From the NCBI GenBank assembly GCA_947488085.1, contig CANKYI010000001.1, positions 2,241,928-2,305,927 of the forward strand: a stretch of 64,000 nucleotides of DNA, given 5' to 3'. Under the pieces are notes generated by a model. The model saw only the letters and a program-made list of their open reading frames with translations, did no database searches and was not told the origin of the DNA. The position numbers were made by a program, and so were the translations under genes. The DNA comes from an uncultured Erythrobacter sp. GTDB taxonomy: Bacteria > Pseudomonadota > Alphaproteobacteria > Sphingomonadales > Sphingomonadaceae. Below, one piece after another: positions 8,759 through 18,309 of the stretch; positions within the stretch are counted from its first letter, which is position 1, and each line of letters begins with the position of its first letter.

Positions 8759-10270
8759 CTAATTCCTTATCTGCGTCGTTACGCTGCCGCTCGCTGTAAC
8801 CGGCATGAATAGCCCTTGCCCCGTAGCAGAGATCGCCCCGTGATCGATGGAGGACACATCAAATGAGAGATTGAGGTCACCGACTCTGACTGACCTAATT
8901 CCAGCGCGAGCCTTGCCGATTACATCGTCATAGTCCGACCGAAAATCTTCGATGAGCGCCTTTTCAATTTCCATACGGACATCATCACTGGCGAGCACTC
9001 GAAGGAGCAAATCTCCCACATCGGAATCCATGTCACCGAAAACCTCAAGGTCTTTCACTTGGACAACTTCGCTATTGGGTTCGGTCATGGGTGTTCCGGT
9101 GAGCCAGACCACACCGCTCGAACTGCCCCATATCCGCCCAGTGATATTACCAATCGGTTCAACTTCCGCCTCGATGCCGACAGCAATCCGGCCACCGTGA
9201 GTTGCATAAACCGTGACTGCGTTGAAGGTTACGTCAAGCTCACCCAGTTCCTCTTTAGCGATACCTCTCTCTGCCAACCGATTTAAAGCGCGCAAGATAA
9301 CAGGTTCGATCTCCGAATAGTCGGCCAGAACAGGGACGGTTATGTCGAAACCTCTCCCTCGCTGAACCCCGATGTTGGAACCGAGCGCGGTCGCGTCCGG
9401 CCTTGCTGGTTCGTGGCCAACAAACACCTCCAGGTCTGCGCGAAGCATCAAATCTGTTGTGATGTTTCCGCCGATGACACGGACGCCGCTTGTGCCTGCT
9501 TGTTCCGGTGTGAGGCGGAGCCAGACGGGAGGATTGTCACGGTTGACCGAGATTGTATCAAATCCGCTTCTCCATGCTCCGGCGACCTCTTTGCGAAAGT
9601 CGACCTGCCGGATTTGTGCTTCCAGTTTCGTTTCAACGGACCGCAAAATACGCCTAATTTCGGGGTCCGCTTGCTTTGTGAACGTGATGCGCTGACCTGC
9701 CACAACAATGCCAGGTTCCTCGAACCACTCATAGGAAATGCTGACGTCGGGGCGCAAACTCCAATCGCCATTGATGCCTAGCGTTGCGCGCATAGTCATG
9801 ATTGCTGTCGCTGAGGCGGTTTCGCGCTTGATGACGTCACCTATGTCGCGGATTTCGATCTCTGCATTGATAGGAAAACTTGCGATAAGAGTTCGTCCGC
9901 TGCCACTCATCGAGATCGTGCCGCGCCGGATTTCGCCAAAAAGGTTGCAGCCAATCCGGGGCGTGCGGAACAGGTTCTGTTTGAAGAGCCGCACCGTCTC
10001 ACGAGGCACGCATTCCTCCACTCTTTGGTCGATTTGAACCAGAGTGCGAGGCAGATCACGTTCTAGACCGCGCCGAACTTGATCTATCGGAATAGCAAGG
10101 CTCGTTACCACCACAGACTGCTCGGTTTCGTACTCGGGCGGAGTATCAATTCTGTCGGGGACAGGGAAATCTAAGATACGGACATGGAACCAGACGAAGT
10201 AAACGAGCACGGCTGAAATCACCGCGACAAGCGCAATGATCCCTAGCGGCAATTTTCGCACAAGCCCCAT
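8759..10270 (-). CDS. DUF4403-family membrane-anchored protein
   Basis: 503 residues. One N-terminal transmembrane helix (about 8-28) leaves a large periplasmic part made of two similar beta-rich halves. Each half has a long amphipathic strand/helix pattern (for example SSLAIPIDQVRRGLERDLP and the ALNRLAERGIAKEE region). This matches the DUF4403 family, whose fold I expect to resemble lipid-binding SMP/BPI-type tubes. The biochemical role is unknown. The gene is followed after 10 bp by the DUF4136 lipoprotein; both may act on the envelope. Confidence 0.72.
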   Translation of the reverse strand: MGLVRKLPLGIIALVAVISAVLVYFVWFHVRILDFPVPDRIDTPPEYETEQSVVVTSLAIPIDQVRRGLERDLPRTLVQIDQRVEECVPRETVRLFKQNLFRTPRIGCNLFGEIRRGTISMSGSGRTLIASFPINAEIEIRDIGDVIKRETASATAIMTMRATLGINGDWSLRPDVSISYEWFEEPGIVVAGQRITFTKQADPEIRRILRSVETKLEAQIRQVDFRKEVAGAWRSGFDTISVNRDNPPVWLRLTPEQAGTSGVRVIGGNITTDLMLRADLEVFVGHEPARPDATALGSNIGVQRGRGFDITVPVLADYSEIEPVILRALNRLAERGIAKEELGELDVTFNAVTVYATHGGRIAVGIEAEVEPIGNITGRIWGSSSGVVWLTGTPMTEPNSEVVQVKDLEVFGDMDSDVGDLLLRVLASDDVRMEIEKALIEDFRSDYDDVIGKARAGIRSVRVGDLNLSFDVSSIDHGAISATGQGLFMPVTASGSVTTQIRN

Positions 10271-10326
10271 GCGTTCACCCCCAATTAAAAGCAGCGCCCT
10301 TGCAAACGATTGAACTCAGAGGCCAT

Positions 10327-10758
10327 TCAAGCCTGGCCTCTATGTGAACGGCGAAGTTGCGTCATAAATTCGATGAAGAATGCGGTCGCAAGGCTAAACA
10401 AGATTAGACCATTTGCTGCGATCAAACCAGATAGAAGCCTCCACTCCTCTTCAAGCACCAAGTCACCGTATCCCAGCGTTGTCATAGACACCGCAGAGAA
10501 ATACAATGCCTCTTCCAAAGTCTGAAACTGATCCAGAACGATGAATGCTGCCGCCCAAATCCAAACGCTAATACTGATCGCAGCGAGCATCCAAAGCACG
10601 ACGGCTAAGAGGCTAATCACGAAGCGAATTGTGTGATTTCCATCGGTGAGGTGGTGGCCACCGCGCGACAACAAAGTGGACGCCATGCCAATAAATGCGA
10701 CCTCCACAATCAACGTCATGCAGATAAGTAGGGAGCCGAGAAGCAATTGTGCTAACAT
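10327..10758 (-). CDS. Two-transmembrane potassium channel (ion_trans_2 type)
   Basis: 143 residues. Hydrophobic helices at about 1-30, 45-75 and 103-128; the last two flank a pore helix and the K+ selectivity filter TTLGYGD at about residues 93-99. The protein has no cytoplasmic RCK/TrkA domain, so it is a minimal pore. It should conduct K+ or possibly other monovalent cations. It is transcribed away from the RND operon with about 110 bp between starts, the likely shared promoter region. Confidence 0.88.
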   Translation of the reverse strand: MLAQLLLGSLLICMTLIVEVAFIGMASTLLSRGGHHLTDGNHTIRFVISLLAVVLWMLAAISISVWIWAAAFIVLDQFQTLEEALYFSAVSMTTLGYGDLVLEEEWRLLSGLIAANGLILFSLATAFFIEFMTQLRRSHRGQA

Positions 10759-10871
10759 TTGTCGTAGACCTCTCGGACATGGCTTCGGTTCGGTTCCGGG
10801 TATGAGCGATGATTAGCTTCACAGGCTGCTCAATAACAGCCCGAAGGCGCAGAATTGAGGACTATCAAGGA

Positions 10872-11942
10872 ATGGCTGGATCACTGCTTGGCAAGGGTTG
10901 GCGCAGTATCGCGGTAGCGATCTGCATGCTTCTGGCAGCATGTGGCGGGGGCGAAATCGAAGAACCAGAGATCGTCCGTCCGGCCAAAATCTTCACTGTT
11001 GAAGCGGCTGGTGACCGGATTGATGTGAGTTTTCCTGCGATTATCGAGGCCAGAAATTCGTCTACGCTTACTTTCCAAGTGAGCGGCTTGCTCCAAGACT
11101 TCAGCGTCTCAGAAGGTCAGCCAGTTCGCAAAGGGCAAGTGATCGCTCGCATTGATCCACGGCGCTATCAAAATGCCGTTGATTCCGCGAAGGCGCAGTT
11201 CGACAACGCCCAGAGCGAATATGAAAGCGCGGCGGCGCTGTTCGAACAAAACGCCATCGCCGGAATCACAGTCCGACAACGCGAGGCGCAGCGCGATGTC
11301 GCAGCAGCTACGCTGGATAGCGCCCGAAAAGACCTAGCAGATACTGTTCTACGCGCACCATTTAGCGGTGTTGTGGCAGAAAAGCTCGCTGTGCGTTTTG
11401 AAAACGTCAGTGCGCAGCAAGACATCGTGAAGCTGCAATCAACTGGCGCTGCGGAAGCCGTGGTCAGCGTGCCGGCCAGTGTTGTGGGTCGCTTTGCAGA
11501 GCGCGATGCCACAACCGAGTTTGTTGTGCTTTCATCCGCACCTGAACAGCAGATTCCCGGCAGGTTCCTCTCCGCCCGAACGCAAGCGGATTCGCAATCA
11601 CAGACGTTTCGGGTGAAGTTTGCCTTCACCCCCCCACCAGGCGTCATAGTCCTCCCTGGTATGACGGGCACGGTCTATGTCGGGCGTGACTTGCTCGAGG
11701 ACGAGATGGAAGGTTCAGGTATCAGCGTCCCGGTTGGCGCAGTGTTATCAGATGGACGAACGCGGTATGTCTGGAAAGTGGACCGCGAAAGCATGACTGT
11801 CTCCAAACAAATAGTGACGATAGGCGAAGGTGTCGGTGAAGAGGTGCGCGTTACAGATGGACTGACCCCAGGCGATACAATTGTAAGCGCAGGCGCGGCG
11901 TACCTCCATGATGGGATGAAAATTCGTCCCTACGACAACTGA
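10872..11942 (+). CDS. RND efflux adaptor (membrane fusion protein, HlyD/MexA family)
   Basis: About 356 residues from ATG 10872. An upstream in-frame ATG at 10809 would add 21 residues before the lipoprotein signal, so the later start is preferred. The lipobox MLLAACGGG ends the signal, giving an inner-membrane-anchored periplasmic lipoprotein. A lipoyl/barrel-sandwich motif follows (LTFQVSGLLQDFSVSEGQPVRKGQVIARID), then an alpha-helical hairpin (about 105-165), the second lipoyl half (LRAPFSGVVAEKLAVRFENV) and a beta-barrel domain. It bridges the inner-membrane pump (11954) and the outer-membrane factor (15037), which are immediately downstream in one operon. Confidence 0.93.
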   Translation: MAGSLLGKGWRSIAVAICMLLAACGGGEIEEPEIVRPAKIFTVEAAGDRIDVSFPAIIEARNSSTLTFQVSGLLQDFSVSEGQPVRKGQVIARIDPRRYQNAVDSAKAQFDNAQSEYESAAALFEQNAIAGITVRQREAQRDVAAATLDSARKDLADTVLRAPFSGVVAEKLAVRFENVSAQQDIVKLQSTGAAEAVVSVPASVVGRFAERDATTEFVVLSSAPEQQIPGRFLSARTQADSQSQTFRVKFAFTPPPGVIVLPGMTGTVYVGRDLLEDEMEGSGISVPVGAVLSDGRTRYVWKVDRESMTVSKQIVTIGEGVGEEVRVTDGLTPGDTIVSAGAAYLHDGMKIRPYDN

Positions 11943-11953
11943 GGTCTAGTCAA

Positions 11954-14900
11954 GTGGACGTTGCTGAATTCTCGATCAAGAACAGGCTGATTATGTTCAT
12001 CATCATCGCGTTGGTGATGATGGGAGGTTGGTTCAGCTATCAGAACATCGCGCGCTTTGAGGACCCGGAATTTACGATCCGCACTGCGCAGATAATAACG
12101 TCTTATCCAGGTGCGACGCCGGAAGAAGTAGCGAACGAAGTCACGGAGACGCTTGAAAGCGCGATCCAGCAATTGGGTGAAGTGGACGAGGTGCGGTCGG
12201 TATCATCGGCAGGCCGATCAGAGATCAGCGTCGATATTCTCTACAGCGCTTCCCCAACCAAAGAGAGCTTACAATCTATTTGGTCGAAGCTGCGCAACAA
12301 GGTCAACGACGCCACCGGACAACTACCGCCGGGCGCGGGAACGCCGTATGTGGCGGATGATTTTGGCGATGTTTACGGCCTATCCTATCTTGTAACAGGC
12401 GATGGTTATTCGCCAGCCGAAGTGCACGAATATGTTCGCGGGTTGCGTACGGAATTGCTGGAAGTCGATGACGTCGCAAAAGTCCAACTGTTCGGAGCGC
12501 GCCAAGAGGCAATTTACGTTGAGGTTTCGCGGGAACGCGCCAATGCGCTCGGCCTATCGGTGGAACAGATTTACTCTGACCTCGCACAGCAAAATTCAGT
12601 CGCGTCGGCTGGCGATTTGCAATTTGGTGATCGCCGGACTCGTCTTCAGATTACAGGAGAAATTGGCTCAGTTGATGCGATCCGCAGTCTAGTGATCTCA
12701 ACTGCGACCTCTGGGCAAATCGTGACCTTGCGAGATGTAGCAACGGTGACCCGCGACTATATTGATCCGCCCTCCAACCTCGTTCGATGGAACGGCCAAC
12801 CGGCTATCGCATTTGGTGTGTCAAACGTCTCCGGCGCTAATGTGTCAAAAATGGGTGAGGCAATCGATGCCAAGCTTGAAGAGAGCAAAGCTCTGCGGCC
12901 TCTGGGCATGGAGGTTCATAGCTTCTACCATCAAGGTACAGTTACGACCGAGGCCGTGTCGAACTTTGCAGTCAATGTTGTCGCGGCGCTTGTCATCGTT
13001 TTGGTGACTCTGTTTTTCTTCATGGGGCTGCGGTCTGCGATCATCATCGGGGCGACGCTGGTTATCACAATCGCAGCGACGCTTGCCGTAATGTATGTCT
13101 GGGGCATCCCTATGCACCGTATTTCGCTCGGTGCATTGATCATCGCGCTGGGTATGTTGGTCGACAATGCAATTGTGGTCACAGAGGGTATTCTAGTCGG
13201 CACGCAGCAGGGTCGAAAAAAGCTCGATATTGCCAAGGAAATTGTTCAGCGGACCAAGTGGCCCCTCCTTGGCGGCACGCTTGTTGGGATTATCGCTTTT
13301 GCTCCAATTGGGTTTGCCCCCGGTTCAACCGCTGAGTTCACCGGTGATCTATTTTGGGTTGTGATGATCTCGCTTCTGTTCAGCTGGATCTTTGCAATCA
13401 CACTGGTTCCGCTGCTTGGAGATCTGCTGTTCGTTGAAAGCGAAGGTGAAGTTGAAGAAAAGCCAGAGCATCCGTTTTTTGCGCGCTACCGTGCGTTGAT
13501 GCGGCAAGTCTTGGCTCGATCAAACCTTGCCATCATTGCCGTGGTAGCAATGTTTATCCTTGCCATCTTTGGCTTCGGTTTTGTCAAATCAGGGTTCTTC
13601 CCACCGTCCACCAGCCCACAAATTGTGGTCGATTTCTCGATGCCGGAAGGCACTGACATTTCGGTCACTGATGGCAATATGCGTCAGCTCGAAGGGTTCC
13701 TCGATGGGTTGGAAGGGATTGAAGGCGTCCAGACGCTCGTTGGACAAGGGACACTGCGATACATGCTCGTATACGCGCCTGAATCGCCCAGTTCGGCCTA
13801 TGGGCAATTCTTGATCCGAACGGAGAGTTATGATGCAATTGCGGACCTGCTTCCGCAAATTCAACAGCATATCGACGCCAACTTTCCGGATGCTCAGGCG
13901 AAAGTCTGGCAATTCCAATTGGGCCCCGGTGGAGGCTCAAAGATTGAAGCGGAATTCTCTGGCCCAGACATCACCATTTTGCGCGAACTTGCTGACCAAG
14001 CGAAAGCAATCATGGCCGCTGATGGTCGTGCAATCTCGATCAAGGACGATTGGCGTCAGCCGGTCAGCGTGGTCGAAGTCAAATATGACGCCGATAGTGG
14101 CAGACGCCTTGGCATATCGCGTGAAGATCTCGCAAATGCACTGCGAACCAACTTTTCTGGCCGCGATGTCGGTGTGTACCGCGAAGATGATCAGCTGATC
14201 CGCATTATATCCCGCGCGCCTGCGAGAGAGCGTTTGGATGAAACCGCGCTGCAAGGAGTCCAGATACTCAGCCAGTCCACTGGAGAGGCCGTGCCAATCT
14301 TGGAAGTGGTCGATGGCTTTGAAACCGTTTGGCAAAACGCAAAACTGCGCCGGGTTGACCGAGTTTGGACTATCAACGCGCAGGCTGACCCGCTTCCCGG
14401 TGAGCTGGCATCGGCATTGTTCGAACGGCTCCAGCCTCAGATCGAAGAAATGCCGCTGCCCGATGGCTATCAACTGAAATGGAACGGCGAATTTGGCGAT
14501 AGCGCTGAGGCCAATGACAGCCTCGCCAGCACCTTACCTCTTGGCTTCCTTGCGATGGTTCTGGTTGTGGTTGTTCTATTCAATGCGCTTAAGCAGCCGC
14601 TTGTGATCTGGCTCATCGTGCCACTGGCCCTCATCGGCGTGGTGATCGGATTGCTAGTCACCGACACCGCGATGGAGTTCATGGCGATCCTTGGGCTGCT
14701 CTCTCTATCTGGTTTGCTGATTAAGAACGCGATTGTTTTGGTCGATCAAATGGATCTGGAGATCAACGAGGGCAAACCGCGTTTTGATGCAGTGCTTGAC
14801 TCCGCCGCCAGCCGTGTGCGGCCCGTGATGATGGGATCATTGACGACAGTACTTGGCGTGATCCCGCTGTTCCTTGATGCATTTTTCAAATCGATGGCGG

Positions 14901-15040
14901 TTGTGCTGGTCTTTGGGCTGACATTCGCAACGCTGCTCACACTGATCATCCTACCAGTATTCTATGCCAAATTCTTTGGCATCACGGCTGATGAGACAGC
15001 AAAGAACGAACCGACACCAAGCGAAGGAGCCGTCACATGA
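11954..15040 (+). CDS. RND efflux pump, inner-membrane permease subunit
   Basis: 1028 residues from GTG 11954 with GAGG 9 bp upstream. It has the full AcrB/MexF-type plan: TM1, a first porter/docking loop (about 35-335), TM2-6, a second periplasmic loop (about 560-860) and TM8-12. The proton-relay segment reads LGMLVDNAIVVTEG, so the usual Asp-Asp pair of TM4 is Asp-Asn here. The second proton-relay Lys region is not clear by eye. This single-Asp variant is common in the MexF/TriC-like and ion-coupled branches. Substrates may be drugs, detergents or metabolites. The stop overlaps the ATG of the outer-membrane factor by 4 bp, indicating translational coupling. Confidence 0.95.
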   Translation: MDVAEFSIKNRLIMFIIIALVMMGGWFSYQNIARFEDPEFTIRTAQIITSYPGATPEEVANEVTETLESAIQQLGEVDEVRSVSSAGRSEISVDILYSASPTKESLQSIWSKLRNKVNDATGQLPPGAGTPYVADDFGDVYGLSYLVTGDGYSPAEVHEYVRGLRTELLEVDDVAKVQLFGARQEAIYVEVSRERANALGLSVEQIYSDLAQQNSVASAGDLQFGDRRTRLQITGEIGSVDAIRSLVISTATSGQIVTLRDVATVTRDYIDPPSNLVRWNGQPAIAFGVSNVSGANVSKMGEAIDAKLEESKALRPLGMEVHSFYHQGTVTTEAVSNFAVNVVAALVIVLVTLFFFMGLRSAIIIGATLVITIAATLAVMYVWGIPMHRISLGALIIALGMLVDNAIVVTEGILVGTQQGRKKLDIAKEIVQRTKWPLLGGTLVGIIAFAPIGFAPGSTAEFTGDLFWVVMISLLFSWIFAITLVPLLGDLLFVESEGEVEEKPEHPFFARYRALMRQVLARSNLAIIAVVAMFILAIFGFGFVKSGFFPPSTSPQIVVDFSMPEGTDISVTDGNMRQLEGFLDGLEGIEGVQTLVGQGTLRYMLVYAPESPSSAYGQFLIRTESYDAIADLLPQIQQHIDANFPDAQAKVWQFQLGPGGGSKIEAEFSGPDITILRELADQAKAIMAADGRAISIKDDWRQPVSVVEVKYDADSGRRLGISREDLANALRTNFSGRDVGVYREDDQLIRIISRAPARERLDETALQGVQILSQSTGEAVPILEVVDGFETVWQNAKLRRVDRVWTINAQADPLPGELASALFERLQPQIEEMPLPDGYQLKWNGEFGDSAEANDSLASTLPLGFLAMVLVVVVLFNALKQPLVIWLIVPLALIGVVIGLLVTDTAMEFMAILGLLSLSGLLIKNAIVLVDQMDLEINEGKPRFDAVLDSAASRVRPVMMGSLTTVLGVIPLFLDAFFKSMAVVLVFGLTFATLLTLIILPVFYAKFFGITADETAKNEPTPSEGAVT

Positions 15041-16476
15041 GCTCTCGCGTTGATACCCGCACCTTCGCTCTGATTGCCACTGTGGCCGCCGGAGCAGTGC
15101 TTTCGTCATGCGCATCGGTCCGACCGGCCAATGATGCGCTAGCTGGTGAATTGTCTGCTCAAAGTGTTCCAGCTACTCTCGACCATTGGACTTCGGTTCG
15201 AGAACGGGTTGGGGAGGTTCAAGTTGGATGGATCGATGCGTTCGAAGACCCAGTTCTTACCGAACTGGTCGCCGAGGCTCAGGAAAACAATCGCAGCCTA
15301 AGAGCCGCCGCAGCAAGTGTGCGCAGAGCCAATGCGGTTGCACGCCAAGCAGGTGCACCTCTGCTCCCAAGCGTTGACGGAAGCGGCGGCGCATCGCGCA
15401 CCGAGATTGTCGATGGTCCGGGCAGCAATTCGAACTTTAACGTCGGGCTCCAAGTATCCTACGAAATCGACCTTTGGAACCGGATTGAGGCGGGTGAGGC
15501 CGCAGCCATTGCTAGCGCGCAAGCCGCAGAGGCTGACTATGTATTTGCCCAATATTCAATCGCTGCCTCTGTGGCGCGAACATACTTTTTGGTTATCGAG
15601 TCGCGCCAGCAAGTCAGCGTCGCTGCAGGCATTGTTGATGCGCTGACTGAGATCGTTCGGATTGTTGAGCTGCGCTATGAGTATGGCTTCGCATCCGAAT
15701 ATGACGTCTCGTTAGCGGTGGCTGACCTGTCATCGGCGCGCGATAGCCTTGCAGCAGCACAGAACGGTGAGATTGAGGCCCTACGAGCGTTAGAGGCGCT
15801 TGTAGGGCGCTATCCCGCTGGATTGTTGGATACAGCGGATGTCTTGCCGAAATTGCCGAGTGCCCCCGGTGCGGGCTTGCCTTCCGAGTTGTTGGAGAGA
15901 CGCCCCGATGTCATCGCTTCTGAACGTGATGTTGCAGCGGCATTGAATTCGCTGACGGTAGCAAAGGCCGCTCGACTGCCGAGCATTTCGCTATCGACTT
16001 CAGTCGGCGGCTCTTCGGGTGCGCTGGAGAATGTTCTCGATCCCGCGAATATTGCTTGGACGTTGGCAGGCAATCTGCTCGCGCCGATTTTCCGCGGCGG
16101 CGCACTTGATGCTGCTGTCGACGCAGCGGATGCCGATGTCGATGCAGCCGTTGCGGTTTATGCCGATACGGCCATCAATGCCTTCACAGAGGTCGAGACG
16201 GCCCTGGATCGCGGCGTTTTTCTAAGAGCACGGCGCGATGCGTTGGAAGTCTCTGCAGATCGTTCGCGCAATGCTTTACGGCTTTCAAACTTGCAGTTTA
16301 GCCAAGGCGAGATTGACCTTTTCGACGTGCTGGGCATTCAACAGCGCGTCTTTGGCGCAGAAAGCAACTTGCTGTCTCTGCGGCGCGCACAACTCAACCA
16401 GTATATCGAGCTTAGCCTTGCGCTGGGGGGTGACTGGCAATCTTCTCAGGCGCAGTCCGAAAGCATCGGGGAATAG
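15037..16476 (+). CDS. RND outer-membrane factor lipoprotein (OprM/NodT family)
   Basis: 479 residues starting in an ATGA overlap with the pump gene. Lipoprotein signal with Cys at about residue 24 (AVLSSCAS). Two structural repeats of the TolC fold are visible, with long helices around 70-240 and 290-470, and the family motifs RPDVIASERDVAAALN and PIFRGG. It forms the outer-membrane channel of the tripartite exporter made with the adaptor and pump upstream. Confidence 0.93.
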   Translation: MSSRVDTRTFALIATVAAGAVLSSCASVRPANDALAGELSAQSVPATLDHWTSVRERVGEVQVGWIDAFEDPVLTELVAEAQENNRSLRAAAASVRRANAVARQAGAPLLPSVDGSGGASRTEIVDGPGSNSNFNVGLQVSYEIDLWNRIEAGEAAAIASAQAAEADYVFAQYSIAASVARTYFLVIESRQQVSVAAGIVDALTEIVRIVELRYEYGFASEYDVSLAVADLSSARDSLAAAQNGEIEALRALEALVGRYPAGLLDTADVLPKLPSAPGAGLPSELLERRPDVIASERDVAAALNSLTVAKAARLPSISLSTSVGGSSGALENVLDPANIAWTLAGNLLAPIFRGGALDAAVDAADADVDAAVAVYADTAINAFTEVETALDRGVFLRARRDALEVSADRSRNALRLSNLQFSQGEIDLFDVLGIQQRVFGAESNLLSLRRAQLNQYIELSLALGGDWQSSQAQSESIGE

Positions 16477-16482
16477 TGCGAG

Positions 16483-17700
16483 ATGGAAATCGTCGACGGT
16501 AACATTCTGCAGCTCGACGATTTCGTGACGCTGACGCTGGGAATCATTGTCCTGTTCGTCGGTATCAAGATCACGGGCCAGGTCACATTTCTACAGAAAT
16601 ACAATATTCCAGAGCCTGTGACGGGCGGGATCGTTGCCTCCACGCTAGGTTTGATCGCCTATTTAGTGTTCGGCTTTGAGGTCGAGTTTAGCCTCTATGC
16701 GCGCGACATTTTCCTGATTTATTTCTTCACGACAATCGGCATCAACGCTCGTTTTGCGCAGCTTTTGGCGGGCGGCAAACCGCTCGTTATCTTTCTCGGG
16801 CTTACGCTAACCTACCTGGCACTACAGGACACAGTTGGCTTCATGGCAGCAACCGCAATGGGCCAGCCGGGCGGCGTCGGTGTGCTGGTTGGGTCGGCTT
16901 CGCTAGCAGGCGGTCATGGAACTGCGATTGCATGGGCTCCCACTATTGCAGAGCAGCAAGGCGTCGCCAACGCACTAGAGATTGGAGTGGCTGCCGCGAC
17001 GATAGGCCTCGTTATTGCCAGCCTTTTAGGCGGGCCGATCGCGCAGTTTTTGCTGTCTCGCTACAAACTCGAATCTGAGAACAAAGGCGATCTTTTAGTC
17101 GGAATTGAGCGTGACAAGCAGGACGGTACGTCGATCACGCATCTGAACTTGATGGGCGCTATTCTAGTCATTCACATCGCCATGATCCTCGGCTTTGTGC
17201 TCAATGAAATTATCGCTGGGTTTGGTTTGAAACTGCCACTGTTCGTCTCCTGCATGATGGTTGCCATCCTCATGACGAACACCATCCCTGCGCTTTTCAA
17301 GGGCACGGCATGGCCGACCGGATCAAAGGCGCTCGCACTAATCTCTGATTTCTCACTAGGCCTATTTATCGCCATGTCATTGATGGGAATGCAGCTTTGG
17401 GAGGTCGCAGGGCTGGCCGGGCCTCTGTTCGGTATTTTGGCCGCGCAGGTTTTTGTTGCGGTCCTGTTTATCCTTTTCGTCGTCTTCCCACTGATGGGAA
17501 AGAACTACTTTGCAGCAGTCCTTTCTGCGGGTTTTGCCGGGTTTGGTCTTGGCGCAACGCCGACAGCGATTGCCAATATGTCAGCGGTTACAAAGACGCA
17601 TGGGGCAGCGCCCACCGCCTTTATCATCGTCCCATTGGTCGGAGCGTTTTTCGTCGATGTGGCGAACGCGTTTCTGATCCAGTTTTTCCTATCGCTTTAG
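16483..17700 (+). CDS. gltS: Sodium/glutamate symporter GltS
   Basis: 405 residues, at least ten transmembrane segments, with the GltS family features: KYNIPEPVTGGI near the N-terminus, the glycine-rich re-entrant loop SASLAGGHGTAIAWAP (about 138-153) and the second re-entrant motif GFGLGATPTAIANMSAVT near the C-terminus. It imports glutamate with Na+. It follows the outer-membrane factor by 6 bp and so is probably in the same transcript, an unusual coupling of a multidrug-type exporter to glutamate uptake. Confidence 0.93.
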   Translation: MEIVDGNILQLDDFVTLTLGIIVLFVGIKITGQVTFLQKYNIPEPVTGGIVASTLGLIAYLVFGFEVEFSLYARDIFLIYFFTTIGINARFAQLLAGGKPLVIFLGLTLTYLALQDTVGFMAATAMGQPGGVGVLVGSASLAGGHGTAIAWAPTIAEQQGVANALEIGVAAATIGLVIASLLGGPIAQFLLSRYKLESENKGDLLVGIERDKQDGTSITHLNLMGAILVIHIAMILGFVLNEIIAGFGLKLPLFVSCMMVAILMTNTIPALFKGTAWPTGSKALALISDFSLGLFIAMSLMGMQLWEVAGLAGPLFGILAAQVFVAVLFILFVVFPLMGKNYFAAVLSAGFAGFGLGATPTAIANMSAVTKTHGAAPTAFIIVPLVGAFFVDVANAFLIQFFLSL

Positions 17701-17721
17701 CTACTTAACGGGAGAGAGAAT

Positions 17722-18300
17722 ATGAAGTTTGTCACAGCATTGGTTGCCGCAAGTGCATTGGCGCTGTCGGCGTGCGCGACGCCTGGACGCATCACCACTG
17801 ATTTCGATCAATCCCAAAGCTTTGGTGAGTATCAGACCTTTGCATGGGCCGGGGATAGACCGATGTCGGTCTTGGGCGCTCGCCTAGTACCTCCGGCAGT
17901 TCAAGCCGAAGTTGCAAATGCGATCAGAGCTGACCTTGAAAGCAAGGGCTACCGGTACACCGAAAACGTGGCCGAAGCGGACTTCGCTGTTTCATTCACT
18001 ATCGGGACACGCGACGGCGTTGACGTGATCGAAATGCCGGATTTCTTCTGGCAAGATCGCGTGAACTGGCGCTGGGGAGGAAGGTATTTCCCACCTATCC
18101 CGACCGGGCCCGTCACACGATCTTCTGTTCGTGAATACACCGAAGGGACATTGGCAATCGACATATATGATGTGTCGCGTCGGTCACCTGTTTGGCACGG
18201 TGCGGGTCAGCGCAATTTGACACGATCAGAGCTTCGCGGAGAAACCAACACCGCTGCAGCGGACACTCAAGCGATCCTGTCCGGTTTTCCGCCGAATTAA
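17722..18300 (+). CDS. DUF4136-family lipoprotein (second copy)
   Basis: 192 residues, with a lipoprotein signal ending at Cys about 15 (LALSACAT). It shares with the 8143-8748 protein the blocks TDFDQSQSFGEYQTFAWAG, AEADFAVSFTIG, a WRWG-type aromatic motif and LAIDIYDVSRRSPVWHGAG. The two are clearly homologous but divergent, so they are an old duplication or separate acquisitions. It sits 21 bp after gltS behind a good GGGAGAG ribosome binding site. Confidence 0.88.
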   Translation: MKFVTALVAASALALSACATPGRITTDFDQSQSFGEYQTFAWAGDRPMSVLGARLVPPAVQAEVANAIRADLESKGYRYTENVAEADFAVSFTIGTRDGVDVIEMPDFFWQDRVNWRWGGRYFPPIPTGPVTRSSVREYTEGTLAIDIYDVSRRSPVWHGAGQRNLTRSELRGETNTAAADTQAILSGFPPN

Positions 18301-18309
18301 GCTAGAAAG

